From: UBA1366 sp047602575
Lineage (GTDB): Bacteria; Bacillota; Clostridia; Oscillospirales; Ruminococcaceae
DNA length: 64,000 nucleotides
Reading direction: 5' to 3'
NCBI GenBank assembly: GCA_047602575.1
Contig: JASGGY010000003.1
Span: forward strand, 1,178,001 to 1,242,000
The notes under the pieces are model-generated. The model was not told the origin of the DNA. It ran no database searches and worked only from the letters and a program-made list of their open reading frames with translations. The translations under genes and the position numbers were made by a program. Positions 8,702 to 16,837 of the stretch are shown here, in pieces; the first letter of the stretch is position 1; each line of letters opens with the position of its first letter.

Positions 8702-9724
8702 ATGAGCAGAGCGGATTTCTCACTCAGAACGGCGATTTTACAGGCGCTGGAAACGCGGCGCGGCGAAACCATTTCCGGCGCACAGCTGGCGAAGGAAACG
8801 GGCGTAACGCGCGCCGCCATATGGAAGGCGATTTCCCAGCTGCGCGCGGAGGGCGCTGCCATCGACGCGGCGACCAACCGCGGCTACAGCCTGCGCGCGG
8901 AGAGCGGCTTGCTCAACGCGCAAGGCATCACGGCACTGCTCGATGAAGCCGCGCGGGCATTGTTTTCGGTAAAAACCGAGCCGTGCGTGACCTCGACCAA
9001 CACCCTGCTCAAAGCCGCCGCGCAGGCGGGCGCGCTGCAGGGCACGGTGCTTTGCGCAGGTGAGCAGACGCAGGGACGCGGGCGCATGGGTAGGGATTTC
9101 TATTCGCCGCCCGACAGCGGGGTGTATTTATCCGTGATTCTGCGACCGGCGATGCGCGCGCAGGACGCGCTTTTTATCACAACCGCCGCTGCCGTCGCCG
9201 TGTGCCGCGCGATCGAACGGCTTGGCGGGTCACCCGGCGACGCGCGGATCAAATGGGTCAACGATGTTTTCGTCGGCAGAAAAAAGGTCTGCGGCATTCT
9301 GACCGAAGCGGCGCTGGATTTTGAGAGCGGCGGGCTGGAATACGCCGTCCTTGGCATCGGCACGAATCTGCTTGCGCCGGCGGCGAGCTTTCCCGACGAC
9401 CTGCGCAAAATCGCGGGCGGCATTTTCACCGGCGATATCGCGAACCTGCGCAATCGCTTTGCGGCGGCGGTGCTTAATGAGCTTGCCGTGCTGATCAGCC
9501 GCGCGGATTACAACGCGCCGGCATATCTTGCCGAATACCGCGCCCGCTCGTTCCTGCTCGGCACGCAGGTGGATGTGCTTTCCGCGGCGGGGGAACGCGC
9601 TGCGCTGGCGGTGGACATCGACGCCGGCGCACGTCTGGTCGTCCGCTACCCCGACGGCACAGAAGAAGCGCTTTCAAGCGGCGAGGTTCGCGTCCGCCCG
9701 GCAGCGGAAGCTAAAATAGAATGA
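8702..9724 (+). CDS. birA: Bifunctional biotin-[acetyl-CoA-carboxylase] ligase / biotin operon repressor
   Basis: A 340-residue protein with an N-terminal winged helix at residues 5-60 (SGAQLAKETGVTRAAIWKAI), so it can act as a repressor as well as a ligase. The catalytic core has the biotinyl-AMP loop GRGRMGRDF and the KWVNDVF...GILTE region with the conserved Lys. A small SH3-like C-terminal domain follows. I chose the ATG at 8702 because GGGAGG precedes it; an ATG 12 bases earlier overlaps that ribosome site. The gene is followed by bioY after an inserted repeat, and an operator lies over the promoter. Confidence 0.95.
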   Translation: MSRADFSLRTAILQALETRRGETISGAQLAKETGVTRAAIWKAISQLRAEGAAIDAATNRGYSLRAESGLLNAQGITALLDEAARALFSVKTEPCVTSTNTLLKAAAQAGALQGTVLCAGEQTQGRGRMGRDFYSPPDSGVYLSVILRPAMRAQDALFITTAAAVAVCRAIERLGGSPGDARIKWVNDVFVGRKKVCGILTEAALDFESGGLEYAVLGIGTNLLAPAASFPDDLRKIAGGIFTGDIANLRNRFAAAVLNELAVLISRADYNAPAYLAEYRARSFLLGTQVDVLSAAGERAALAVDIDAGARLVVRYPDGTEEALSSGEVRVRPAAEAKIE

Positions 9725-9734
9725 CAAAGGAATT

Positions 9735-9896
9735 AGACGGTAGATAAAACCTCCCACCAAAGGGTACAAGTACCCTTTGGAAACCCATTGTTTTTGAGAT
9801 AATCACGTGCTTTTCTTAGCCCATTTGTGATTTCGCTTCTGTTTTGTGATTCCATAAGAGCGCACGAAAAAGGAGCAAATACTTTTTCTTCAGTTT
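9735..9896 (-). repeat. Palindromic mobile repeat between birA and bioY (minus orientation)
   Basis: This stretch is the reverse complement of most of the repeat at 40444-40635. About 70 bases around the CCAAAGGGTAC/GTACCCTTTGG hairpin are almost identical. It lacks the second hairpin (GAGGGC/GCCCTC) of that copy. The motif ATGACAAAGGA occurs directly before it (9721-9731) and directly after it (9897-9907), which looks like a target duplication. Confidence 0.85.
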
Positions 9897-9917
9897 ATGA
9901 CAAAGGAGTAATTTTTG

Positions 9918-10445
9918 ATGCAGGATAAAATCAAATTCAGACCCACCACCCGCAGCATGGTGTTCACCGGATTGTTCGCGGCGATTCTTTGCGTGATTTC
10001 GCCGCTGTCCATACCAATCGGCGCGGTTCCGATCACGCTGTCGGTGTTCGCCGTTCTACTGACGGGGGCGCTTCTGCCGCCCGCGCAGGCAGCCTGCGCG
10101 ACGCTGGTTTACATCCTCCTCGGCAGCGCCGGACTTCCGGTGTTTTCCAATATGCACGGCGGCGCGGGCGTTTTGTTCGGCGCAACCGGCGGCTTTATCA
10201 TGGCATACCCGCTGATGGCGCTGACGGTTTCGCTGGCGGTGCGTTTTCTGGGCGGGCGCAAGCTCCTCCCCCTCGCCGCGGGGATGATCCCCGCCGTTGC
10301 GCTGTGCTACCTGCTCGGCACGTTGTGGTTTTCCCACATCGCCGGCGGCACGCTCTGTGTCCTGCCGTTCATTCCCTTTGACCTGATTAAAATCGTCGCC
10401 GCCGTCACAGTCGCCCTCGCGGTGAACAAGACTAAAATTTTATAA
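9918..10445 (+). CDS. bioY: Biotin transporter BioY, substrate-binding S component
   Basis: A 175-residue integral membrane protein with about six hydrophobic helices. It has the BioY pattern IPIGAVPITLSVFAVLL, YILLGSAGLPVF and FGATGGFIMAYP. BioY binds biotin and works alone or with the shared ECF energy module, which is not encoded here. The ATG at 9918 follows AAAGGAG. It is cotranscribed with birA if the inserted repeat does not stop transcription. The ribosome site lies in the duplicated segment at the edge of that repeat. Confidence 0.93.
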   Translation: MQDKIKFRPTTRSMVFTGLFAAILCVISPLSIPIGAVPITLSVFAVLLTGALLPPAQAACATLVYILLGSAGLPVFSNMHGGAGVLFGATGGFIMAYPLMALTVSLAVRFLGGRKLLPLAAGMIPAVALCYLLGTLWFSHIAGGTLCVLPFIPFDLIKIVAAVTVALAVNKTKIL

Positions 10446-10470
10446 CACAGCCGACCGACCGCGCGGAAAT

Positions 10471-10508
10471 AAAAACAGCAGTACACCGAAAAATGACGTA
10501 CTGCTGTT
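10471..10508 (-). terminator. Intrinsic terminator between bioY and the convergent ABC operon
   Basis: AACAGCAGTAC (10474-10484) pairs perfectly with GTACTGCTGTT (10498-10508). On the minus strand it is followed by TTTTTATTT, so it mainly ends the ABC operon. It may also stop bioY transcription. Confidence 0.85.
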
Positions 10509-10527
10509 ATTCATAGTTATTTTACCG

Positions 10528-11211
10528 TCACACCGCGTTCTCCGGCGCGCCGACAATTCTGCCGTCCGAAATTTCGATCACCCGGTCGCACTGCGCGGCG
10601 ATTTTCGGATCATGGGTGACAATCACGACCGTTCTGCCCTGTGCATTGAGTTCCTTAAACAGCGCCATGATTTCCTCGCCGGTTTTGCTGTCAAGCGCGC
10701 CTGTCGGTTCGTCGGCAAGAATCATACTCGGCTCGTTGACAATTGCGCGTGCGATTGCCACACGCTGCTTCTGCCCGCCGGAAAGCTTGTTGACCGGCTT
10801 GCCCGCAAGCTCCCCGATGCCCACCGCTTCGAGGGCTTTTTTTGCTTTCTGCTTCTTGTCCCGCACCTTTTTCTTCGCAAAGGAAACCGGAATCAGGACA
10901 TTTTCAAGCGCCGTAAAATCCTCCACCAACGCGAAATCCTGCATCACCATACCGATTTTTTCGTTGCGGATGCGCGCATAATCCTTTTCGCGCAGCTTTT
11001 TTACTGTCAGCTCGTCAATGGTATAATTGCCTTCCTGAAAGCTGTCAATACACGCGAGAATGTGCAGCAGCGTTGATTTTCCTGCGCCGGATTTACCGAT
11101 GACCGCGACCAGCTCGCCGTCCTGAATCTGCATCGAAACGCCCTTGAGCGCTTCAAATTCGTTTGTTTTTTTCGGGTTGTATATTTTACGGACATCTTTC
11201 AGTTCAACCAT
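10528..11211 (-). CDS. ABC transporter ATP-binding protein (MacB/FtsE type)
   Basis: A 227-residue ATPase with Walker A GKSGAGKST, signature LSGGQKQRVAIARA, Walker B MILADEPTGALD and H-loop VVIVTHD. It should energise the two FtsX-like permeases encoded just upstream in the same operon. The ATG at 11211 has AGGAG nine bases upstream; a TTG three codons earlier is less likely. It is the last gene before the terminator. The family includes efflux and lipoprotein or bacteriocin handling systems, and the substrate here is not known. Confidence 0.92.
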   Translation of the reverse strand: MVELKDVRKIYNPKKTNEFEALKGVSMQIQDGELVAVIGKSGAGKSTLLHILACIDSFQEGNYTIDELTVKKLREKDYARIRNEKIGMVMQDFALVEDFTALENVLIPVSFAKKKVRDKKQKAKKALEAVGIGELAGKPVNKLSGGQKQRVAIARAIVNEPSMILADEPTGALDSKTGEEIMALFKELNAQGRTVVIVTHDPKIAAQCDRVIEISDGRIVGAPENAV

Positions 11212-11243
11212 AATCTGCAACTCCTGTTCTTCCGCAAGGCGGA

Positions 11244-12707
11244 TTAATTTCCTTTTAACACGCGCACCGGCGGATTGGTTTTAAGAATATAAACCGGAAT
11301 AATCATCGCGCATAGTGATGCAACCACCACCAGCACGACGCTGCCGAGGACCTCCGCGGGGGTGTAGAAGAAATAGTCGGTGAATTTCATCGAATCCAGC
11401 ATCATTTCCGAAAAGCTGCCCATATCGGAATACTCTGCATAATCCACCACAAAGCTTTGTCCCGCAATACCAAGCTTAATCAGTACGGAAAGGATGGATG
11501 CATACAGCATCGTCCGGAAAATGGCTGCGCCGTTGATGCGCAAAGCGCCCTTCCATGTCATGCCGTGTATGTAATAAATGCTGTATGTGCGGATTTCACG
11601 GATGGAGCTGATTGCGGAAACACCGATCATGCCAATGATGGAAATCAATGCCGCTGCAATCAAAAATACCATATCGTTCTGAAACAGCTTCTTTTCCTCT
11701 CGCAGGGAGTTGTCGTAGGTATTTTTCATACTCATGGAACAGAGGTGGTTATCGGAAAGCGCACGGTCAAATTCTGCTTTTTCAGCGGGTGTGATGGCAT
11801 CTTTCAAGGTGACGACCATTCCCTTCTCCATGCTCTGCATATACTTGTCATATTTCTCTTTATAATCAGAAAAAAACTGAGAATTCGGATCGTATATTGC
11901 ATAGAAATCATCTGAAAAATTCGTATCCATAAAGGCTTCACTTAATTCTTCGCAATTTCCATTATCATTTCCTCCAAATGCTATACCATACGATATAAAC
12001 TGTTCATTGTTAAGCAGTCCGACAACTTTTGCTTGAATTTGTTTTCCTGTTCTCTCGGTAATCGTATCGGTTGCTTCGTCCCAATTTTTCTCATATAAAC
12101 ACAGTGGAATCACATCACCCACTTTATAACCCGTTCCTTTAACAGCGACTACATTGAGGTAGCTGGCATCCTGTCCGGCTTCATCCAGCCAGTCCCCCCG
12201 CGCCATAGGTGCATCAACTGCCTGTGCCATTGTATTGTTAAAAAAGCGGATATAATATTTATCATCACCGTTGACTGCCGTGCCATCGCAATAAGCCGCT
12301 GTACGCTTAATATAGGGAAGCTTATCCAAAACGGTTGCTCCGCCATCTGTAACGCCTAATTTCTCCTTTAATTCTTTCTCGTATTGATCGAATACCTTCA
12401 GGTGGATGGCTTTATATTGCTCCGATGTGATCGTTCCGTCATTGAGCTGTTCCAATGCTTCACCGAAATATTTGTCATAGATTATCTGCTCCTGTTCATT
12501 TATATATTCACCATATGAAATGTTTTCATAGATATAATAATCCTGTTCGCCACATAAGCCTTTCATCATTGTCGTTACTTCAAAATAAGAAGCGATGCGC
12601 CCGCTGATCATACCGATCAGAAATATCACCAGCGCAAACTGACACACCACAAGGGCAGTCACTATCAACCGTTTTTTCATCTGCTTTAAAGCCAGCTTAC
12701 TATACAC
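11244..12707 (-). CDS. FtsX-like ABC permease (487 residues)
   Basis: One N-terminal membrane helix (residues about 13-35, LIVTALVVCQFALVIFLIGM) is followed by a large extracellular region rich in Tyr, Asp and Glu. Three C-terminal helices complete the MacB/FtsX layout. It starts at a GTG 15 bases after the stop of the previous permease, so the two are cotranscribed and may form a heterodimer. The extracellular part shows no motif I recognise. Base composition in this operon is more AT-rich than in the neighbouring housekeeping genes, which may point to acquisition. Confidence 0.8.
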   Translation of the reverse strand: MYSKLALKQMKKRLIVTALVVCQFALVIFLIGMISGRIASYFEVTTMMKGLCGEQDYYIYENISYGEYINEQEQIIYDKYFGEALEQLNDGTITSEQYKAIHLKVFDQYEKELKEKLGVTDGGATVLDKLPYIKRTAAYCDGTAVNGDDKYYIRFFNNTMAQAVDAPMARGDWLDEAGQDASYLNVVAVKGTGYKVGDVIPLCLYEKNWDEATDTITERTGKQIQAKVVGLLNNEQFISYGIAFGGNDNGNCEELSEAFMDTNFSDDFYAIYDPNSQFFSDYKEKYDKYMQSMEKGMVVTLKDAITPAEKAEFDRALSDNHLCSMSMKNTYDNSLREEKKLFQNDMVFLIAAALISIIGMIGVSAISSIREIRTYSIYYIHGMTWKGALRINGAAIFRTMLYASILSVLIKLGIAGQSFVVDYAEYSDMGSFSEMMLDSMKFTDYFFYTPAEVLGSVVLVVVASLCAMIIPVYILKTNPPVRVLKGN

Positions 12708-12722
12708 ACAGTCACCGCTTTC

Positions 12723-13868
12723 TTAATCTTTTACATACTGCCGGATTCTGACCGGCGGTATCCGTCCGTAAAACGCAACGACCGGAGCAGTCGCCAGCAT
12801 ACAAAGAACCAACATCACCGCACCGCCGAACAGATAATGCCGCATCCCGATTCCATAGCCGAATGCTACGTCATACTTCTGTATGACCGGATAAACCGCC
12901 AGCCGAAACAACACGGACGCGCACAGCATCTGCGCAAGGAGAATCATCACCAGTTCACCAAAAAATATCCGTACAATTCCAGCCCCTCTGATTCCGGAAA
13001 GCTTTAGCACAAGAATGTTCTTCACCCGCTTCTGCAGCACGAACATATACAGATACGCAACATTAAAAATCGCAATCAGCAGCATAAACAGCATCGCCAG
13101 CGTCTGAAAATCGATTCTGTCCGACTTGTTCTTTGCCTCAAGGTCTATTTCCGTCTGGACACCCAACTCCGGAAACAAGTCCTGCAGTTCTTTCACATAT
13201 GCCCGTAGCTGCGTCACCGTAATATCCTTGTCGTGATAATCCATGATATATTCGTCCGGTATCAAGCCGTTCGCAATCATCGTTTGATACGGGATAATCA
13301 CCTTATACATCAACGATGATATCGAATTGTTGTATGCACCCACAACGGTAAGCTTCACACCGCCGCAGTTAAACCTGCCCGCTGCTTTTTCCACAGAAGA
13401 AAGCATACAGATCGCAGCGCCGCTCTGCAACTCCTCATCCGTAAAAAAATGCCCATCTGCCACGCCGAATTCCGATTGTGCATCCCTTAAATATTCCGCT
13501 TCGCCGGCCAGCAGAACTTTTGCCTGGGCTTCCGTTCTTCCGCTCTCTGACAGCGAATACCCATCACCGTCATATTCGCCTTTTACAACAGCATACGCGG
13601 AAGCATCCTCGTTTTTGCCGGGAAGATAGCCCTCAAAGCGCGACTTGACTTCCTCCGGCGTCAACATACCGTTGTTATCGATATGTACAATAGAAAAATC
13701 CGACATTGCCGCTATTGCGCTTGCGGCATTATAATCCAGTTTCACAGAAATATAGATGAGTATCATCGTCGTGAAAACAAGGCTGGAAAATAAAATTACA
13801 AAAATAGTGGTGTTTTTTTGAATGAACGCCCTTAGGTTTGTGTAAGAAATCTGTAAATGCTTCATCAT
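12723..13868 (-). CDS. FtsX-like ABC permease (381 residues)
   Basis: One helix near residues 17-38 and three C-terminal helices (AMLFMLLIAIFNVAYLYMF, a second one around LVMILLAQMLCASVLF, and GGAVMLVLCMLATAPVVAF) frame an extracellular domain of about 230 residues. This is the FtsX/MacB permease topology. The ATG at 13868 follows AGGGG. It lies between the secreted-protein gene and the second permease and probably pairs with the latter and the ATPase. Confidence 0.8.
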   Translation of the reverse strand: MMKHLQISYTNLRAFIQKNTTIFVILFSSLVFTTMILIYISVKLDYNAASAIAAMSDFSIVHIDNNGMLTPEEVKSRFEGYLPGKNEDASAYAVVKGEYDGDGYSLSESGRTEAQAKVLLAGEAEYLRDAQSEFGVADGHFFTDEELQSGAAICMLSSVEKAAGRFNCGGVKLTVVGAYNNSISSLMYKVIIPYQTMIANGLIPDEYIMDYHDKDITVTQLRAYVKELQDLFPELGVQTEIDLEAKNKSDRIDFQTLAMLFMLLIAIFNVAYLYMFVLQKRVKNILVLKLSGIRGAGIVRIFFGELVMILLAQMLCASVLFRLAVYPVIQKYDVAFGYGIGMRHYLFGGAVMLVLCMLATAPVVAFYGRIPPVRIRQYVKD

Positions 13869-13882
13869 ATTTACCCCTGAAA

Positions 13883-13930
13883 CCGCACAATTCCGGCAAG
13901 CAGGAGAATTTCCTGCTTGCCGGTATGCGG
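13883..13930 (-). other. Long intercistronic hairpin between the secreted-protein gene and the permease
   Basis: CCGGCAAGCAGGA (13893-13905) pairs perfectly with TCCTGCTTGCCGG (13911-13923), and CCGCA/TGCGG extend the stem outward. No T run follows on the minus strand. It is better read as an mRNA processing or stability element, or a partial attenuator, than as a full terminator. That would allow more secreted protein than transporter to be made. Confidence 0.7.
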
Positions 13931-13940
13931 TAATTATTAT

Positions 13941-14417
13941 TTAGCTGTCGGTGATATCCGTGCTGATCCTTCTGGTTAGTTTGCCTATTTGATCTGACCC
14001 AATATAAGGTTTAAAATCGCAACGCAAATATGTGGTGTTTGCTATATCCCATTGAGGCGATTTAACATATGTTTTATCGGACTTCTTATCAGTGTTTATA
14101 GATCTAGTGCAGTCTCGCTGGTACCCACTTTCCTTTTCGCTAAAAAAAACAAATCCCATTTTACTTTGCCCTGAACAATATGCATATGCTGTTAATTGAA
14201 ATTCATCAATCCAATCCTTATCATACGTATAGGACATCCATCCGTTTGATGTATAACCGCCATCTTCATAACTTCCCATGAAAATTGTAAAATTATCGTA
14301 TGCGCTGTTGGTATTTCCCGTGTAATTTCGTGGATTTGCCGCACTCGCGGCAATCACCGTTCCACCGATCATTGCTAAAGCTACCACTGCTGATACAATT
14401 TTTTTAATGCTAACCAT
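13941..14417 (-). CDS. Secreted protein of unknown function, bacteriocin-like context
   Basis: A 158-residue protein. The first 26 residues are a typical signal peptide (SIKKIVSAVVALAMIGGTVI, then cleavage after ASA). The mature part of about 130 residues is rich in Tyr, Ser, Thr and Asp, and its alternating pattern suggests beta structure. It has three Cys. I do not recognise the family. Being first in an operon with two FtsX-like permeases and an ATPase recalls lactococcin-972-type loci, but the sequence does not match that family by eye and the permeases differ. It has a strong ribosome site (AAGGAGG) and a consensus promoter, so high expression is expected. Confidence 0.75.
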   Translation of the reverse strand: MVSIKKIVSAVVALAMIGGTVIAASAANPRNYTGNTNSAYDNFTIFMGSYEDGGYTSNGWMSYTYDKDWIDEFQLTAYAYCSGQSKMGFVFFSEKESGYQRDCTRSINTDKKSDKTYVKSPQWDIANTTYLRCDFKPYIGSDQIGKLTRRISTDITDS

Positions 14418-14443
14418 TTACTTGTCCTCCTTGTTGATTGTTG

Positions 14444-14492
14444 GTAAATTAATTTACAATATTATTATACCCTATAATAATATCCCTGTCAA
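14444..14492 (-). promoter_or_regulatory. Consensus sigma-A promoter with palindromic operator
   Basis: On the minus strand TTGACA (14487-14492) and TATAAT (14464-14469) are 17 bases apart, a perfect consensus. The 14-base palindrome GTAAATTAATTTAC at 14444-14457 covers the expected transcription start and is a good operator candidate. Confidence 0.85.
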
Positions 14493-14556
14493 TTGTTAGT
14501 ATTGTACAAACATTTGTCGTTATTTTATTAACATTCCATATATCTTTTTATGTTCA

Positions 14557-14594
14557 AACAAAAACAAGCAGAACCATTTTTCGTTCTGCTTGTT
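14557..14594 (-). terminator. Intrinsic terminator of aspS
   Basis: AACAAGCAGAAC (14563-14574) pairs perfectly with GTTCTGCTTGTT (14583-14594). On the minus strand TTTTTGTTT follows. Confidence 0.9.
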
Positions 14595-14609
14595 AAAATT
14601 TTATGCTTT

Positions 14610-16379
14610 TTATAGATTGTTTTCTCTCAGCCCCAGCTCGATTAGCTGCTTCGCATCCACATCCGCCGGACAAGCGCTCATCAGCTCGCTGGCGTTCTGC
14701 ACCTTGGGGAATGCCGTCACGTCGCGCAGGCTGTCCGCGCCGCACATCACCATTGTCAGGCGGTCAAGCCCGATGCCCATGCCGCCGTGCGGGGGGGCGG
14801 CGTAGCGGTACGCGTCCACGAGAAAGCCGAATTTCGCGGCGATTTCTTCCTCGGAAAGCCCGAGCAAGCCGAACATTTTCTGCTGAAGGGCGGGGTCGGA
14901 GATTCTCACCGAGCCGCTCGACAGCTCAACACCGTTGAGTACCGTGTCAAATGCCTTTGCGCGCACCTTTGCTTTATCAGTGTCAAGAAATTCCAGACAT
15001 TCCTCGAGGGGCATTGTGAACGGATGATGCATCGCCAGCCACGCGCCGCTTTCCTTGTCAAATTCAAAGAACGGGAATTCGGTGATGAACAGGAAGTTGT
15101 ACTGGTCTGCGGGAATCGCATCGAGCTTTTTCGCCGCAATCAGGCGCACCGCGCCCAGAACAGGCAGCACAACGCCGTTCTCGTCCGCGCCGAAAAACGC
15201 CACGTCGCCCTTTTCCATGCCAAGCGCTGTGACAAGCGCGTCAAGCTGACCGTCGGCGAGGAATTTCGCGAACGAGCAGGTCGGTGCGTCCTCCGCCCAA
15301 CGGATGTAGGCAAGTCCCTTTGCGCCGATGCCGCGCGCGTGTTCAACCAGCTTGTCGATTTCTTTGCGCGTATAAACCTGCGCGGCGTTTTTCGCAACGA
15401 CCGCGCGTACACTTCCGCCGCCGGCAAGCGCACCCTCGAAAACGGGGAACGCGATTTCCTTCGCCAAACCGGAAACATCCTGAATTTCCATACCAAAGCG
15501 CGTGTCCGGCTTGTCGCTGCCAAAGCGCGTCATGACCTCCGCATAAGTCATGCGCGGAATGGGCAGCGCGATTTCCTTGCCCAGAACGGTTTTAAACAAA
15601 TACGCGAAAAAGCCCTCGGCGGTTTCGAGCAGGTCGTCGATGTCAACAAAGGACATTTCTAAGTCGATCTGCGTGAACTCCGGCTGGCGGTCGGCGCGCA
15701 AATCCTCGTCGCGGAAGCACCGCGCAAGCTGCACATAGCGGTCGTAGCCCGCGATCATCAGCAGCTGCTTATAAATCTGCGGCGACTGCGGCAGGGCATA
15801 GAATTTCCCGTTGTGAATCCGCGACGGAACAAGATAATCCCGCGCGCCCTCCGGCGTGGAGCGAATGAGCATCGGGGTTTCGATTTCAAGGAAGTGATTG
15901 GCATAGAAATATTCCCGCGCCGCTTTCGCAACCTCGTGACGCGTAATCAGGTTTTTTGTAAGCTTCGGGTTGCGCAAATCGAGATAGCGATAGCGCAGCT
16001 TCAGCTCGTCGTTGACCTTCTCGGAATTGCTGACCTCAAAGGGCGTGGTCTGCGCCTTTGACAGCACACGCAGATCATCCACGAGAATTTCCACCGCACC
16101 GGTTGTAAGCTCCGGATTTGCTTTTTCCCGCGCAATCACCGCGCCACGCGCCATCAATACAAATTCTCCGCGGCAGCCCTGCGCTTTCTCAAAAACCGCG
16201 CGCGCCGTTGCGTCGTTGAACGAGAGCTGCACAATGCCCGTCCGGTCGCGCAGGTCTATGAAAATCAGATTCCCCAGATCGCGCACCTTTGACGCAAACC
16301 CGCACACCACCACCGTCTGCCCCGCCTGTGTGACCTCGCCGCAGTAATGCGTTCTTTTTAGTCCTTTCATTGTATCCAT
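14610..16379 (-). CDS. aspS: Aspartyl-tRNA synthetase
   Basis: A 589-residue class II synthetase of the bacterial type: N-terminal OB-fold anticodon-binding domain, catalytic core with motif 2 CFRDEDLRADRQPEFTQIDL, the bacterial insertion domain, and motif 3 GGMGIGLDRLTMVM near the C terminus. The ATG at 16379 has GAGG upstream; an ATG three codons later is also possible. It is the last gene of the operon that starts with an Asp T-box, separated from the upstream GNAT gene by a hairpin-rich spacer of about 460 bases. Whether it charges only tRNA-Asp or also tRNA-Asn cannot be read here. Confidence 0.97.
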   Translation of the reverse strand: MDTMKGLKRTHYCGEVTQAGQTVVVCGFASKVRDLGNLIFIDLRDRTGIVQLSFNDATARAVFEKAQGCRGEFVLMARGAVIAREKANPELTTGAVEILVDDLRVLSKAQTTPFEVSNSEKVNDELKLRYRYLDLRNPKLTKNLITRHEVAKAAREYFYANHFLEIETPMLIRSTPEGARDYLVPSRIHNGKFYALPQSPQIYKQLLMIAGYDRYVQLARCFRDEDLRADRQPEFTQIDLEMSFVDIDDLLETAEGFFAYLFKTVLGKEIALPIPRMTYAEVMTRFGSDKPDTRFGMEIQDVSGLAKEIAFPVFEGALAGGGSVRAVVAKNAAQVYTRKEIDKLVEHARGIGAKGLAYIRWAEDAPTCSFAKFLADGQLDALVTALGMEKGDVAFFGADENGVVLPVLGAVRLIAAKKLDAIPADQYNFLFITEFPFFEFDKESGAWLAMHHPFTMPLEECLEFLDTDKAKVRAKAFDTVLNGVELSSGSVRISDPALQQKMFGLLGLSEEEIAAKFGFLVDAYRYAAPPHGGMGIGLDRLTMVMCGADSLRDVTAFPKVQNASELMSACPADVDAKQLIELGLRENNL

Positions 16380-16447
16380 CCTAATTTCCTCTTTTCTAAT
16401 TTAATCGCCGTAAAACAAGCGCACGCCAGAGCAAAAAAAGTTTTGAT

Positions 16448-16656
16448 CGAACTTTTTCAAAAGTTCGCGGATTCCAAAGGCAGCGCCTTTGGTCGCTGTC
16501 CGCAGACAGCGAAACCCCACCCCCAACGGGAGCTCCGCACAGAGGTGAATTGAAACACAGTCCAGCGGACTGTGTTTCAAGAGGGGACGCCCTGCGATAG
16601 AGGGCGTCCCCTCTGAGAAGTTCGGACAATCCCACCTCCGTTCACTTGTGAACGGA
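16448..16656. repeat. Array of six consecutive hairpins upstream of aspS
   Basis: Six inverted repeats follow within about 210 bases: CGAACTTTT/AAAAGTTCG (16448-16467), CCAAAGGC/GCCTTTGG (16474-16492), CGCTGTC/GACAGCG (16494-16511), a perfect 14-base stem TTGAAACACAGTCC/GGACTGTGTTTCAA (16550-16580), a 13-base stem GAGGGGACGCCCT/AGGGCGTCCCCTC (16581-16613) and TCCGTTCAC/GTGAACGGA (16637-16656). None has a T run that marks a clear terminator. The second shares the CCAAAGG/CCTTTGG core of the dispersed repeats. Confidence 0.8.
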
Positions 16657-16667
16657 ACCACTTCTGC

Positions 16668-16822
16668 GATGCCCCGCTTGCGAACAGCCAAAACAATCTC
16701 CCCTACCTCATGGTACGAACAAACTCACCGCCCCAACTTCTAACCGCTAACTTCTAAAAAGATGCCCCGCTCGTGAGCAGCCAAAACAATCTACCCTACC
16801 TCATGGTACGGACAAACTTACC
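16668..16822. repeat. Two imperfect 62-base direct repeats
   Basis: Copy 1 covers 16668-16729 and copy 2 covers 16761-16822. Both begin GATGCCCCGCT and share CAGCCAAAACAATCT, CCCTACCTCATGGTACG and ACAAACT. They differ at only a few positions and are separated by a 31-base spacer that holds two ACTTCTAA motifs. They flank the hairpin array on the side of the GNAT gene. Confidence 0.8.
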
Positions 16823-16837
16823 TTAACCCCATTCAAC

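Noticed and set aside
13941..14417. Assignment of the secreted protein to the lactococcin 972 family
   Set aside because: The signal peptide and ABC context fit, but the protein is larger, the expected sequence pattern is not visible, and the permeases are two four-helix FtsX types rather than one large seven-helix protein.
16396..16691. Reading frames of 79 and 96 codons on the minus strand upstream of aspS
   Set aside because: They run through the hairpin array and direct repeats; their sequence is determined by the palindromes and shows no domain.
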